The translations under genes were made by a program, and so were the position numbers. DNA of 64,000 bases, taken from assembly GCA_029237695.1 (NCBI GenBank), contig CM055279.1, forward strand, positions 3,124,823 through 3,188,822, written 5' to 3'. This stretch comes from Conchocele bisecta. Lineage: Eukaryota; Mollusca; Bivalvia; Lucinida; Thyasiridae. The notes under the pieces are model-generated. The model was not told where the DNA came from. It saw only the letters and a program-made list of their open reading frames with translations, and searched no databases. Shown here one piece after another: positions 28,701 through 40,700 of this stretch. The first letter of the stretch is position 1. Every line of letters starts with the position of its first letter.

Positions 28701-31700
28701 AAACATATCAACGAGACACAAGTGGTAACAATATGTTTGTTTGTTTGTTTATTAGTGTTTAACGGCCTATCAACAGCTAAGGTCATGTAAGGCCGGGCAA
28801 ACGGGTTCAATCCAATTTTAACCTGCTGCATTGGGGGGAAAATCCCAAAATCAGACCGGAATATTTACATCGAGAACAAATATATTCAGCCCTGAAATTA
28901 GAATAACCTGACCTGGTGCCAGGTCCATACCAACAAAAAATATCTTATCCTTAGACTGAAATGGGTTAAGTTGGCCAGTCACTGTGTCAACTTGTCCCGG
29001 GCAATATATTTGGTCATCCCTACTCTGAAAACACTAGATCAAATGAACAGAGGCTCACGGACGGACAGACGGACAGATGCCCCATACGATACACCCCTTA
29101 GGTAATACGTCCATTGTTTCCCAACAAACGAATGACGACCTAAGAAACAATATTCTTAAGTGGTTACAAAATAAGTTGCATTGTTTTCTTTTGTCATAGG
29201 CAACACCTCCAACCACCCAAGACCCCCATTGTGCGCCCGAAAGGACGGACGGACGGACATAAATATGAAAACTATACAACCCTGGACATAGTTTGTATGC
29301 CGGAGGTGTAACAAGTACCTTCTGAGCGGGGTAGCGCAGGACGACGTAAGACGTGGGGTCCTCGGCGTGCGAGGACTCTGGACCGACCGTGCGTGCGGAG
29401 TTTGCGTCAAATGTTGGCGCGGACTCAGCAGGGAGCCAGGGGTCACATCAAGGTCAAGGTTCAATGGTTCAAACATCAACTCCAGCTGCTCGTCGGAACA
29501 ACCAGCTTCTGGAAGTCGATAGAAATAATTAACTTTTAAATAGTTAAACCTACCAATGAAAAGAACGGGAGTAACATTTTAAAACTAGAAAATTGTTTGT
29601 AAAACAAAATGCCACCGCTGTTGAGCATTCATGAATACAACAGCAATCAACGAGTGAGTGATTATTTTCAGAGTCGAAAAAGGGGCATAACTGGATAGAG
29701 GTATAAGCGGATGGATCGGTGGGACAGCGAACGACCAAACAATGTAGAAGCATTTCGCCGGACATGGAAACTTGTCTACTGACAGACAGACAGACAGGGT
29801 AAACACTATATGCACCAAACTATTGTAATTAAGAAGTACAAATTGTCAACTGCAGCATGTCTGATACACCACTGGGAGCAACACTGCAGACCGACCAACT
29901 CTGGCTGGCTCATTTTAACAACCGTAGCTGCATTGGGGGGAACATCCCAAAATCAGAACACAATATTTACATCGAGAAAAAATATATTCAGCCCTAAAAT
30001 TAGAATAACCTGACCTGGTGCCAAGTCAATACCACACCAAGTCACTTGGCCCCTTCCTATAAAATAGGATTACGAATAATCATAATACTCACATAAGGGG
30101 TATAACCAGATTCAACTGTCACACACAAAATTTCAGTCGGAATTCCGGTAAGGATGAACCCCGATCGTTAAATTACCCATCACATTCTCCCAACAGATTG
30201 ATCATATACAGTCGGTTGGGACAAGAATACATGGAGATTAAATAGTCGGCTACGAGTGGAGGGCATATATTTCTGAAAGCATAGAAATGTAGTCTGTGAC
30301 AAAAATACCATAACTTGAGATTGGAGATAAAGGGTTTGTTCAACATGGCACGAGTTGGTACGCAGTCAACGTCAGTTTTACACATCATTTTCTTTCACAT
30401 AATAAAATACCAGATTCTCACCTCACTGATGATTTATAGCTCTGGAATTTGTACCACTTATCGGCAATAAGCATGTCTTACAATATGCCAAATTATGCAA
30501 AGTGACAATCTCTATAACAAACTAGATTGGTCAGTAAGCGAGGCTTACGGAATACCCCCCGCGTGGGCCCAGGTACCCCTAAAATATGTACAAATTTCCA
30601 AGTGTGTGGGCTTGTGACCTTGACTCTGGGATTAGCGCGAGCGGCATGAACGTGAATTTGTCACAGGGTGGTAGAGGTCCATTGGAGCAATGAGTGTGTG
30701 AAATGTGAAGCAGATCCGAGCAAGGAAATAGAAGTTATAACCGATTTCTCTGATGTTATGTTTTGTAAAAAGACTACCGTATAACCTCGAAATTAACGCC
30801 CCCGGAGCGTTACATTTTACAAAAGGGGGGGAAAAGGGGGGGGGGGCGTTTATTAGCCAGTAAAAAAAAAAAAAAAAAAAAAATTACGGGGGGGGCGTTT
30901 ATTAGGAGGGGGGCGTTAAGTCGAGGTTATACGGTATGTATGTGACGTTGACCTCGAGATCAGCGGGGATTTGTCACATCATATGAAATATTAAGTATTT
31001 TCAATGAAAGAAATAGAAGTTATAACATATTTCTCTGATGTTAAGTTTTGTAAAGAGACTAAGTATGTGACCTTGACCTTGGGATCAGCGGGGGTTGGAC
31101 AGTTGGACAGTCGTAGATTTGTCACAGCATGATAGTACAACCTTAGAGGAATGCACAAGTGAAATAATAAGAATTTTCAATGAAGGAAATAGAAGTTATA
31201 ACTTATTTCTCTGATGTTAAGTTTTGTAAAGAGTATTTGACCTTGACATTGGGATCAGCGGGGGTTGGACGGTCATGGATTTGGCACAGCATGGTAGTAG
31301 AGCCTTACAGGAATGCATGTGTGAAATATTAAGCATTTTAGATGAAGGAAATAGAAGTTATAACAATATTTCTCTGATGTGAAGTTTTGTAAAGAGACTA
31401 AGTATTTGACCTTGACCTTGGTATCAGCGGGGGTTGGATGGTCGTGGATTTGGCACAGCATGGTAGTAGAGCCTTACAGGAATGCATGTGTGAAATATTA
31501 AGCATTTTAGATGAAGGAAATAGAAGTTATAACAATATATCTCTGATGTTAAGTTTACGGACTAAGTATTTGACCTTGACCTTGGGATCTGCGGGGGTTG
31601 GACGGTCGTGGATTTGGCACAGCATGGTAGTAGAGCCTTACAGGAATGCATGTGTGAAATATCAAGCATTTTAGATGAAGGAAATAGAAGTTATAACAAT

Positions 31701-34700
31701 ATTTCTCTGATGTTAAGTTTACCCGGACGGACGGACGGACGGCGGACGGACGTTCTTACATTAGGGTACTTATGTGGCTTATCACATGTTAAATATTAGC
31801 CACATGAAACAATTTTTAGCCACATAAAACGATTTTTTAGGTGGCTAATTGTAACCAACCCTATCCTTTAACAAGTCCATAACCCTGTGGGGCTAGCCAC
31901 ATAAGTACCCTAATGTGTGCCCGGACGGACGGACGGACGGACGAACGGACAACCTGACTCCAGTATACCCCCCCCCCCCCCACAACTCGTTGCGGGGGGT
32001 ATAATGAAAGTGAATGGGTTTAGCGTCCCAACAACAGCTAAGGTCATACAGAGACGGGACCACAGTTTAAAGTCTCATCCAACAGACCAGTGGGAAGGAA
32101 ATACTATGAAAGTATTTGTCAATGCCCTAGGCGAGATTTGAACCCACAACCTCCGGATTGGTGTTCTAACATCTAACCCATCCCGCTCTATAACAAGGAA
32201 TATCTGCAACTGCCTATGTGGCTTGTAATGCTTCATCCTAGCATCTAAATGGAGTCTATGGCAAATGTTTTAACACTTCCATTTGTATACTACATTGAGA
32301 GTTTAGTTTAGTTAACCACTTTAACATGAGAAACAAATTAATATAATAAAAAACTTGTACAAACATTTTTATTGTAAGTTTAAAGAAACCATAGACATAG
32401 AATTTTAAAATCGTCCAGAATGGATTTCAATTCATGCATGCTATATGTTTTAATGTTTATTCCGCACTGTCTTTTAAAATTAACACTCATCCAATAGCCG
32501 ATTTCACCAAAATTGCTAAGCATACTTATCTATTAAAGTATACTTTGAGGAAGTAATAATTTATTTTTCCTGAAATGCATTATTGCATATAAAACTAGAG
32601 ACTGCATATATTTGATGATAAAAATTATGCAGAATTCTTATACTGAATTTGCATTATCACAGCCAAAATGTAATAAATTCAGTAAAAAAATGTTTTATAA
32701 ATTTATCCTTAAATTGAAAATGTCTCGCTCAAAGATAAGTATACTTTGCAATTTTGGCGAAATAGGCTACAGATCAAATATTCACTCATCAGTATGAGGA
32801 GACGAGTGGATTCGGCGAGGCCTATACGCGCCCCATTTTCCGACCAACCCACCAGCTTCGAGTCCATCTGCGTCATCCACGACGTCCGCCACAGAGTTGT
32901 CTCCCTGCAGCCCAATGGCGGCGGCAAACTTGTTCACGGCGTTGCTCAGCGAGTCCTCGGCGTATCTGTGCCATTCCTGTAGTGCCTGTCGGGCTACGCG
33001 ACGCACCCGGATCTTCTCGTTTTCTTTGCATTAAAGGCACAGATATACAATACGTTATTCTTTGCTTCATGCACATGAATATACATGTAACACACACATT
33101 TTGCAATCTGATCAAATAAAATTTTCTTTTCTCTGCATAAAGATTTTATTTGAACGGTTTTGGTTTGATATCAGTTCAACAACAAAGTTACAGACACAAA
33201 TGCACCTTTATGATACAATGGTTTTGATTGATTGTGGTTTTATGTCACTTCAACAAGGTCACATAGAGAGGGAATGAAATGGTGCTTAACGGCCCACCAA
33301 CACAAAAGAATAGTTTGCTTCGAAATGAAAACATGTCTTGGCATTTTCATCGAAATTTATTGTTTATTGTTTTCTGCAGCATGATAAAGGTACCACAACA
33401 CTTTTATTGCTTTTTGATACTCGCTACTTCTGATTTCAATTGAGTTTTTGGCAATTTTAATTGGGTATTTAAGCAAATACACAACTTATCTGGAGCTCTG
33501 TAAGGTCAAATAAAGATGGGATGGAAATTCACATTTAAGGGAGACCATCGTAAATTCCACAATCAAACTAAAAATTGGATGTGTAAAATATTAGTGAGGC
33601 TAGAGTTATCATTCTTGCATGCGACCCACCTTTGGGTCACAGAGCTCCAGATAAGGTGTGTATTGGCGTATTTGAGGAAATTTGAGTTATGCTTCAGACA
33701 AGAAGTGTCTACAGCGGATGCGGACGGTGTTCGGTGTCACATCCATAGTGTCCCCCGTCGATCTTCCAGGATACAATAGTTATTTTGCAATTTAGTTGCA
33801 GGAGAGGATTAGAATCGGCAATTTTGTTTTTCTGGCCTTACTGCAACACACCTGGCGACCAATGTGGACCGGAAATGTCTCCTCCAGAAGTTGAATGCTG
33901 ACTGGAGGCGATTGACCGCTTGTTGTTGTTGTATAAAGCCATTAGCCTCCTCGGCATATGACTGACGCCTCAGGACCGTGCCGCGCCACTTGTGGAAAAA
34001 CTTATGCTGAATGGCCACAATCTTATCCTGCAACACATTGAACACTTAGAATGCAGGAAACGACAATTGCCATCATCAGGCCGTTTCACTAAACTTTGTG
34101 CGACAAAGCTATTTGTAAGAGCAAATTTAGGATCGTCTGGAAATGTCAATTGATGGATTTACATTTATTGTGCATAGGCTGCATATGCAGCCTAAAATAT
34201 GCAGCCTATGCTCAATAAATGTAAATCCAATAATTGTTTACAAGAAAACAGTGTTAATGTGAAAATTACAGACGATCCTAATTTTGCACTTACGAACATT
34301 TTAGTCATACAAAGTTTAGTGAAATGGGCCCCAGATGGGGAGACCAAAAACAAAATATTGACTTTTCCCTGCATTTGAGCCATATGTTTGTCATGTAAGT
34401 ATTATAAGTTAACATTGGGGGTATTCTGACTGGGTACTACCTATCTTAGTATCACCATTCGCATTTGAGCCATCCATATGTTTATCATGTAAGTTTTATA
34501 ACATAAGGTGTATTTTGATTGGAAAATAAATATTTTGGCCTCACCATAGAGTTGCAGTTCAGTCATATATTTGTCGTGAAACTCGTATAACAGGGGGGGG
34601 GGTGGGGGGGATTTCGGTGGGTAGACAGCAAAAGGGTAAAATCAGTATATTTTATGTTTATGATGGTGAGGCCACAAACGAAATAATTAATGTTCCTCTT

Positions 34701-37700
34701 ATTCTGAGCCAAATGTTTATTGTGTGCAGCCATTGTAACATCGAGTGTATTTGATTGGGTCATAGCGGAAGAGAGAAAATAAATATTTTTATAGATGGAA
34801 GTTGCAGAAACAAATATTTTCTCCTCACCATCTGCAATTGAGCCATATGTTTGTCGCGCAGCCCTTGTAATGTCGGGGGTATTTTTATAGGGTGACAGCG
34901 GAAGAGAGCAGAAACACATATTTTCCCCTCACCATCTGCATTTGAGCCATATGTTTGTCGTGCAGCCATTGTAATGTCGGGGGTATTTTGATTGGGTGAT
35001 AGCGGGAGAGTACAGAAACAAATATTTTCTCCTCACCATCTGCATTTGAGCCATATGTTTGTCGCGCAGCTGTTGTAAGGTGCAGGCCTGCCAGGAGTAG
35101 AATGCAGATTGTATGAGCTGTCTCTCGTGGAGGCGTGTCGCAGCGTGTTTCCGCTGGATGACGAAGCGCCAGCCGTGAAGGCAGCGTCTCGCCTGGTTCT
35201 CCAGTCGCCTCTTGTTGAACGATTTCTCCAACTGGTGCACGTGGTGCTGGCATCTACAATTTTTATTTAGCTTCCTTGTACGGAACGCCAAATCTACATA
35301 AACTCAAATATATATTGCTAGCAACAAATATTTGGAGCTAGCAATAAATATTTGGAGAGCTCTCGAAATCATTTGGAGAGCTCTCGAAATCAATTAATGA
35401 TATCTCGAAATCATTTGGAGAGCTCTCGAAATCATTTGGAGTGAGCATTATATAACATTTGATTTGGAGAGCTCTCTAAATCATTTGGAGAGCTCTCGAA
35501 ATCAATTAATGATATTTCGAAATCATTTAAAGAGCTCTCGAAATCATTTGTAGCGAGCATTATATAACTTTGATTTGGAGAGCTCTCTAAATCATTTGGA
35601 GCTATCTCTAAATCATTTGGAGAGCTCTCGAAATCAATTAATGATATCTCGAAATCATTTAGAGAGCTCTACGAAATCATTTTGTAGCGAGCATTATATA
35701 ACTTGATTTGGAGAGCTCTCTAAATCATTTGGAGCTATCTCTAAATGATTTGGAGAGCTCTCGAAATCATTTGGAGAGCTCTCGAAATCAATTAATGATA
35801 TCTCGAAATCATTTAGAGAGCTCTCGAAATCATTTGTAGCGAGCATTATATAGCTTTGATTTGGAGAGCTCTCGAAATCAAGTTATATAATGCTCGCTAC
35901 AAATGATTTCGAGAGCTCTCTAAATGATTTCGAGATATCATTAATTGATTTCGAGAGCTCTCCAAATGATTTAGAGAGCTCTCCAAATGATTTAGAGATA
36001 GCTCCAAAGATTTAGAGAGCTCTCCAAATCAAATGTTATATTGCTCGCTCCAAATGATTTCGAGAGCTCTCCAAATGATTTCGAGATATCATTAATTGAT
36101 TTCGAGATATCATTAATTGATTTCGAGAGCTCTCCAAATATTTATTGCTAGCTCCAAATATTTGTTGCTAGCAATATATATTTGAGTTTATGTAGATTTG
36201 GCGTTCCATATCCTTGAAGGGTGGGAATTGGCTCGAGGACCTGATTGGTTAGTTGGTCGGTGGTTTGTTGGTTGGTGGTTGTTTGTTTGGTGGGGTGGAT
36301 TTGGTGCTTGGTGGTTGGTTGGTCGGTTGGTGGATAAAGCATGTCCAACAGTTGCAAATCTCATTCACATACAAACAGTAGTAAACACATCGTTCACTGA
36401 ATGATGGAACATTGTAGATCTGGATCAGATTGTAAACTTCACTGTCGGCAAACTACAGCAATTATTTTTTTGAATTTGCAATCAGTGTAAGCCCGGATCA
36501 GACTGCACTTTTGGGATGTCTGATCTGGGCTTACACTGTTTGCATTAAATATGGCCAAAATAAAAGTGTTTGTTTAATATTACGCTGAAAAAATAATAGA
36601 TACGTAGGTAGACAAAAGTTTTTATTTACAAAAAAAATTATTTTGTAAAAACTTTTTGTCTTCTATTGACATCAGATCCACGCCAAATTTAGAGTAATAT
36701 ATGTCATGGCTAACTATTTAAGTTTATATAGTGTATACTAAACAATTATGTTGGCAAATCACTTTTTATTGGATGATTTCAGTGATTGTTTTTGTATTAT
36801 TATTATTTATTACTAAAAACTTTAGGGTCGGTGGGAAAATCTAGGGCAGGTCGGGTAACCGGAAACAAACATTTTTTTTAGGCCTAAGTTACTGATATCT
36901 CTAGCAAATAATGCAAACCTATATGAGGCATGCGCGACTGCAAACTCCATATTGTCATGGCAACCGACATAAACAATTGTTTACCCACCTCCAAGTAGAA
37001 AACCTCCATCGAAGCCTCACTGTAGCAAACTCGCGCTCGCTCTTCGAGCATTCGGCCTTGTGCCTGACAAACTCACGCCATCCTTCGAAGCACCTGTAAA
37101 TACAAAAGTGAAAGTGAAAGGGTTTAACGTCCCACCAACAGCTGAGGTCATATAGAGATGGGACTACAGTTTAAAGTCTCATCAACAGACCAGTGGGATG
37201 CAAATACTATGAAAGTAATTTTGATGCCCTAGGCGAGGTATGAAGTCCGTGTTCCAACCCCTAGGCCACAACCCATCCACCTGTAAATACAGAATAAGCA
37301 AGCTCTGAGGTTAGAGAAATTTAATTTATAGTTTCTCATCCCAACCTCCACCCCCGTTGAAATAATTGGAAAATTATTATTTTATTTGTGTATATATCTT
37401 TTCCAAACAAGAAAATGTGAACAATTGGAACGTGAATGTGAAGGTCAAAGAGTGAAGGTCATATTAAGGGCAGAATGGATGCGTGTCATTTGTGAACAAG
37501 TGTGATGTACAGAAATATAACAAGAGCTCCGTAGAGCAAGATGTCCCTGCCGCAGTTTGATAGTACGCAAGGAGCTGTAAATAACCGATACTAAATTTCT
37601 ATACTAGTCATTTTTGAAATCCGTGACCTTGGGGTTACCGGACACGATGAACTTTCTGCATATGATGCGGAATGTTCTTACAAATGCATGTATGAAATAT

Positions 37701-40700
37701 TAAAGCATTCCATCAAGGGAATCAGAAGTTGTAATAAATTAAACCGAGCGTTAAGTTTTCCAAACCCAGAATTTTCTAAGCCTGTGACCTTGACCTTTGG
37801 GGTTAGCGGGCACCATGAGCTTTCTGTAGAATGATGCGGGATGTTGTTTAAAATATATGTATGGAATATTAAAGCATTTCATTGAGGGAAACAGAAGTTA
37901 CAATGAATTAACCCGAGTGTTAAGTTTTAGAAACATAGCCAAACGCAAAAACTAGGCCACGGTCACATGGGCTCCCTCTGTGTGAGATGGTTACACCACA
38001 GTGTTGATGTATACCAAGTTTGGAGGTTGTATGATTTACAGTTTTCCGGACACTGAGCTAAATTCAACAAGAGTGCCGCAAGTCACAAAATACGCCAGTC
38101 GAATATGGGCCAGACAGCGAAGATGCAGAAATGTGTCACCAAGGCAAGAAACATTAATGAGAATTTGAAAGTCTATAGCATTATTTCTTCATCTCGTTGT
38201 GCTAAACATGTATACTAATTTAGGCAGAGATAGAAAAGTAGAGTGTAAAGTAGAAATTATAGGGAATTGGATACAATAATGTAGAAAAAATGGTCGTGTG
38301 CATAGTTTCAGAACGATCGACTGAACAGTTTCGGAGGAGTTGTGTACACAAACTCTGTATTGTATATAGAATTGCATAGAAAAATGTACAAAAAATGGCT
38401 GAGTTAAAAAGGCGACATTTTTGTTAAAAAATATTGTTTCGGCATAAAAACACCAAGGTGCACATCTTCAATATGTGTAGAAGACGTGTGTATAGTTTCA
38501 GAACGATCGACTGAACGGTTTCGGAGGAGTTGTGTACACAAACTCTGTACCGAAAATAGAATCGTATAGAAAAATGTAGAAAAAATGGCTAAGTTAAAAA
38601 GGTGATATTTTTGTTTAAAAATATTTTTTTCGACATAAAAACACCAAGGTGCACATCTTCAATATGTGTAGAAGACGTGTGTATAATTTCAGAACGATCG
38701 ACTGAACGGTTTCAGAGGAGTTGTGCACACAAACTCTGTACAGTATATAGAATTGTATAGAAAAATGTAGAAAAAATGGCTAAGTTAAAAAGGTTATATT
38801 TTTGTTAAAAAATATTTTTAGGCATAAAAACACCAAGGTGCACATCTTCAATATGTGTAGAAGACATGTGTATAGTTTCAGAACGATCTACTGAACGGTT
38901 TCGGAGGAGTTGTGTACACAAACTCTGTACCGTATATAGAAATGTATAGAAAAATGAAGAAAAAATGGCTAAGTTAAAAAGGCGATATTTTTGTTAAAAA
39001 ATATTTTTTCGGCATAAAAACACCAAGGTGCACATCTTCAATATGTGTAGAAGACGTGTGTATAGTTTCAGATCGATCGACTGAACGGTTTTGGAGGAGC
39101 TGTGTACACGAACTATGCGCTTTTTCTTCAGCCGCCCTCTAGGCCAAGGTCGCATGGGCTCCCTCTGTGTGAGATGGTTACACCACAGTGTTGATGTATA
39201 CCGAAGCATTCCATCAAGGGAAACATAAGTTGTAATAAATTAAACGGAGCGTTAAGTTTTCCAAACCCGGAAATTTCTAAGTCAGTGACCTTGACCTTTG
39301 GGGTTAGCGGGCACCATGGGCTTTCTGTAGAATGATGCGGGATGTCATTACAAACGCATGTATGGAATATTAAAGCATTCAATTGAGGGAAAAAGAAGTT
39401 ACAATGAATTAACATGAGCGTCAAATTTTAGAAACAGAGCTAAACGCAAAAACTTAACGTTGAATGCATGTGAAAAGTAGGTAAATGAACCATGAAAACT
39501 ATGTCACAGTCACATGGGCTCCCTCTGTGTGAGATGGTTACACCACAGTGTTGATGTATACCAAGTATGGAGGTCAAAGGACTTATATTTTTCTGGAAAC
39601 TAAGCTAAACGCAAACATTTAACGTGAAATGTTGACACCGCCGCCTACGCTGACGGCGACGGAAAAGCTATGCCTATGTCCCGCTTCTGCTAAAGCAGGC
39701 GGGACAAAAATAATCCATCAAGGGATATAGAAGTTATGATATAATTGAGAAACTCTAGCAAACTTCTTAACTGAAAATTATAAGCATTGTTGTGGAGGTC
39801 AAAGTGTCAAGGTCATGATAACAGCATGAGACCGAGACCGGGGGCATAAACATGCTTCAATATAAGGTTCGATCATGTCCATCTGTGGGTAAACATTTGC
39901 CGTGACACGAGGGAAATGTTTGAACCCCAAGGCCGTAGGCCGGGGTTCAAACAGTTCCCGAGAACGTTACCCACGGACGTTATTTTTACATTTCCGTCGG
40001 AAATATCATGCAATTTGAGCATATATGCAGTACTTTCGGTACTTTGATTAACCCGTTTCATTCAAACAGCTATAATTTACACATACATATTCCGGGGCCA
40101 CAGTACACGTCGCGTGATGCAACCGCGCCAATTTCAAAAGTTCAATGAGACCGTTGTGAACTGGTCTGGTGACGAAATGGCGAGTTCTAGAAACGTTATG
40201 AGCGACATGCATTACGTCGGTGTTGGCTTGGCCCCGGAATGAGCATTGTTTTCAGCCATGGTCAAACAGCACGAGCTGTATGTTTGAACACGGCTGTGAG
40301 CGGTGTTGAACAATGACAGTCATGTAACAATACAATGCACTTTTCTTTACAGCAGCTGGAATTAGTAGTAGGTTAACTTACTGTGAGACGAGCATGTCGT
40401 GATATCGCAGCACCATGGGTTTAATCTTCAGCATCTGGTATGTCGCCGATCGCCACTTGACGAAACATCGCTTGATTTGTGAGAGGTTGAGGACCACTCT
40501 GATCTCAAACACCTCTCGCTTTTCATCTTCAATCACGTTGAGTCGGTCTCTCCATCGGTTGAACATCACTGAAATAAAGTTACAATAAATATTTTCAGCA
40601 AAATGTCAAGGTAATATCCTGATATGGCATCGGGCACCCATTCTACATCGGATCACGTGGCCAGTGTGCATCCTAGTAAAATTCACTAGTCAGAATACTT

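Noticed and set aside
32873..33115. Alternative frame (Arg/Gly-rich) for SFI1 exon 6
   Set aside because: It would fix the phase with exon 5 but loses the QEWHRYAED helix and meets a stop within the exon. The other frame joins exon 7 correctly.
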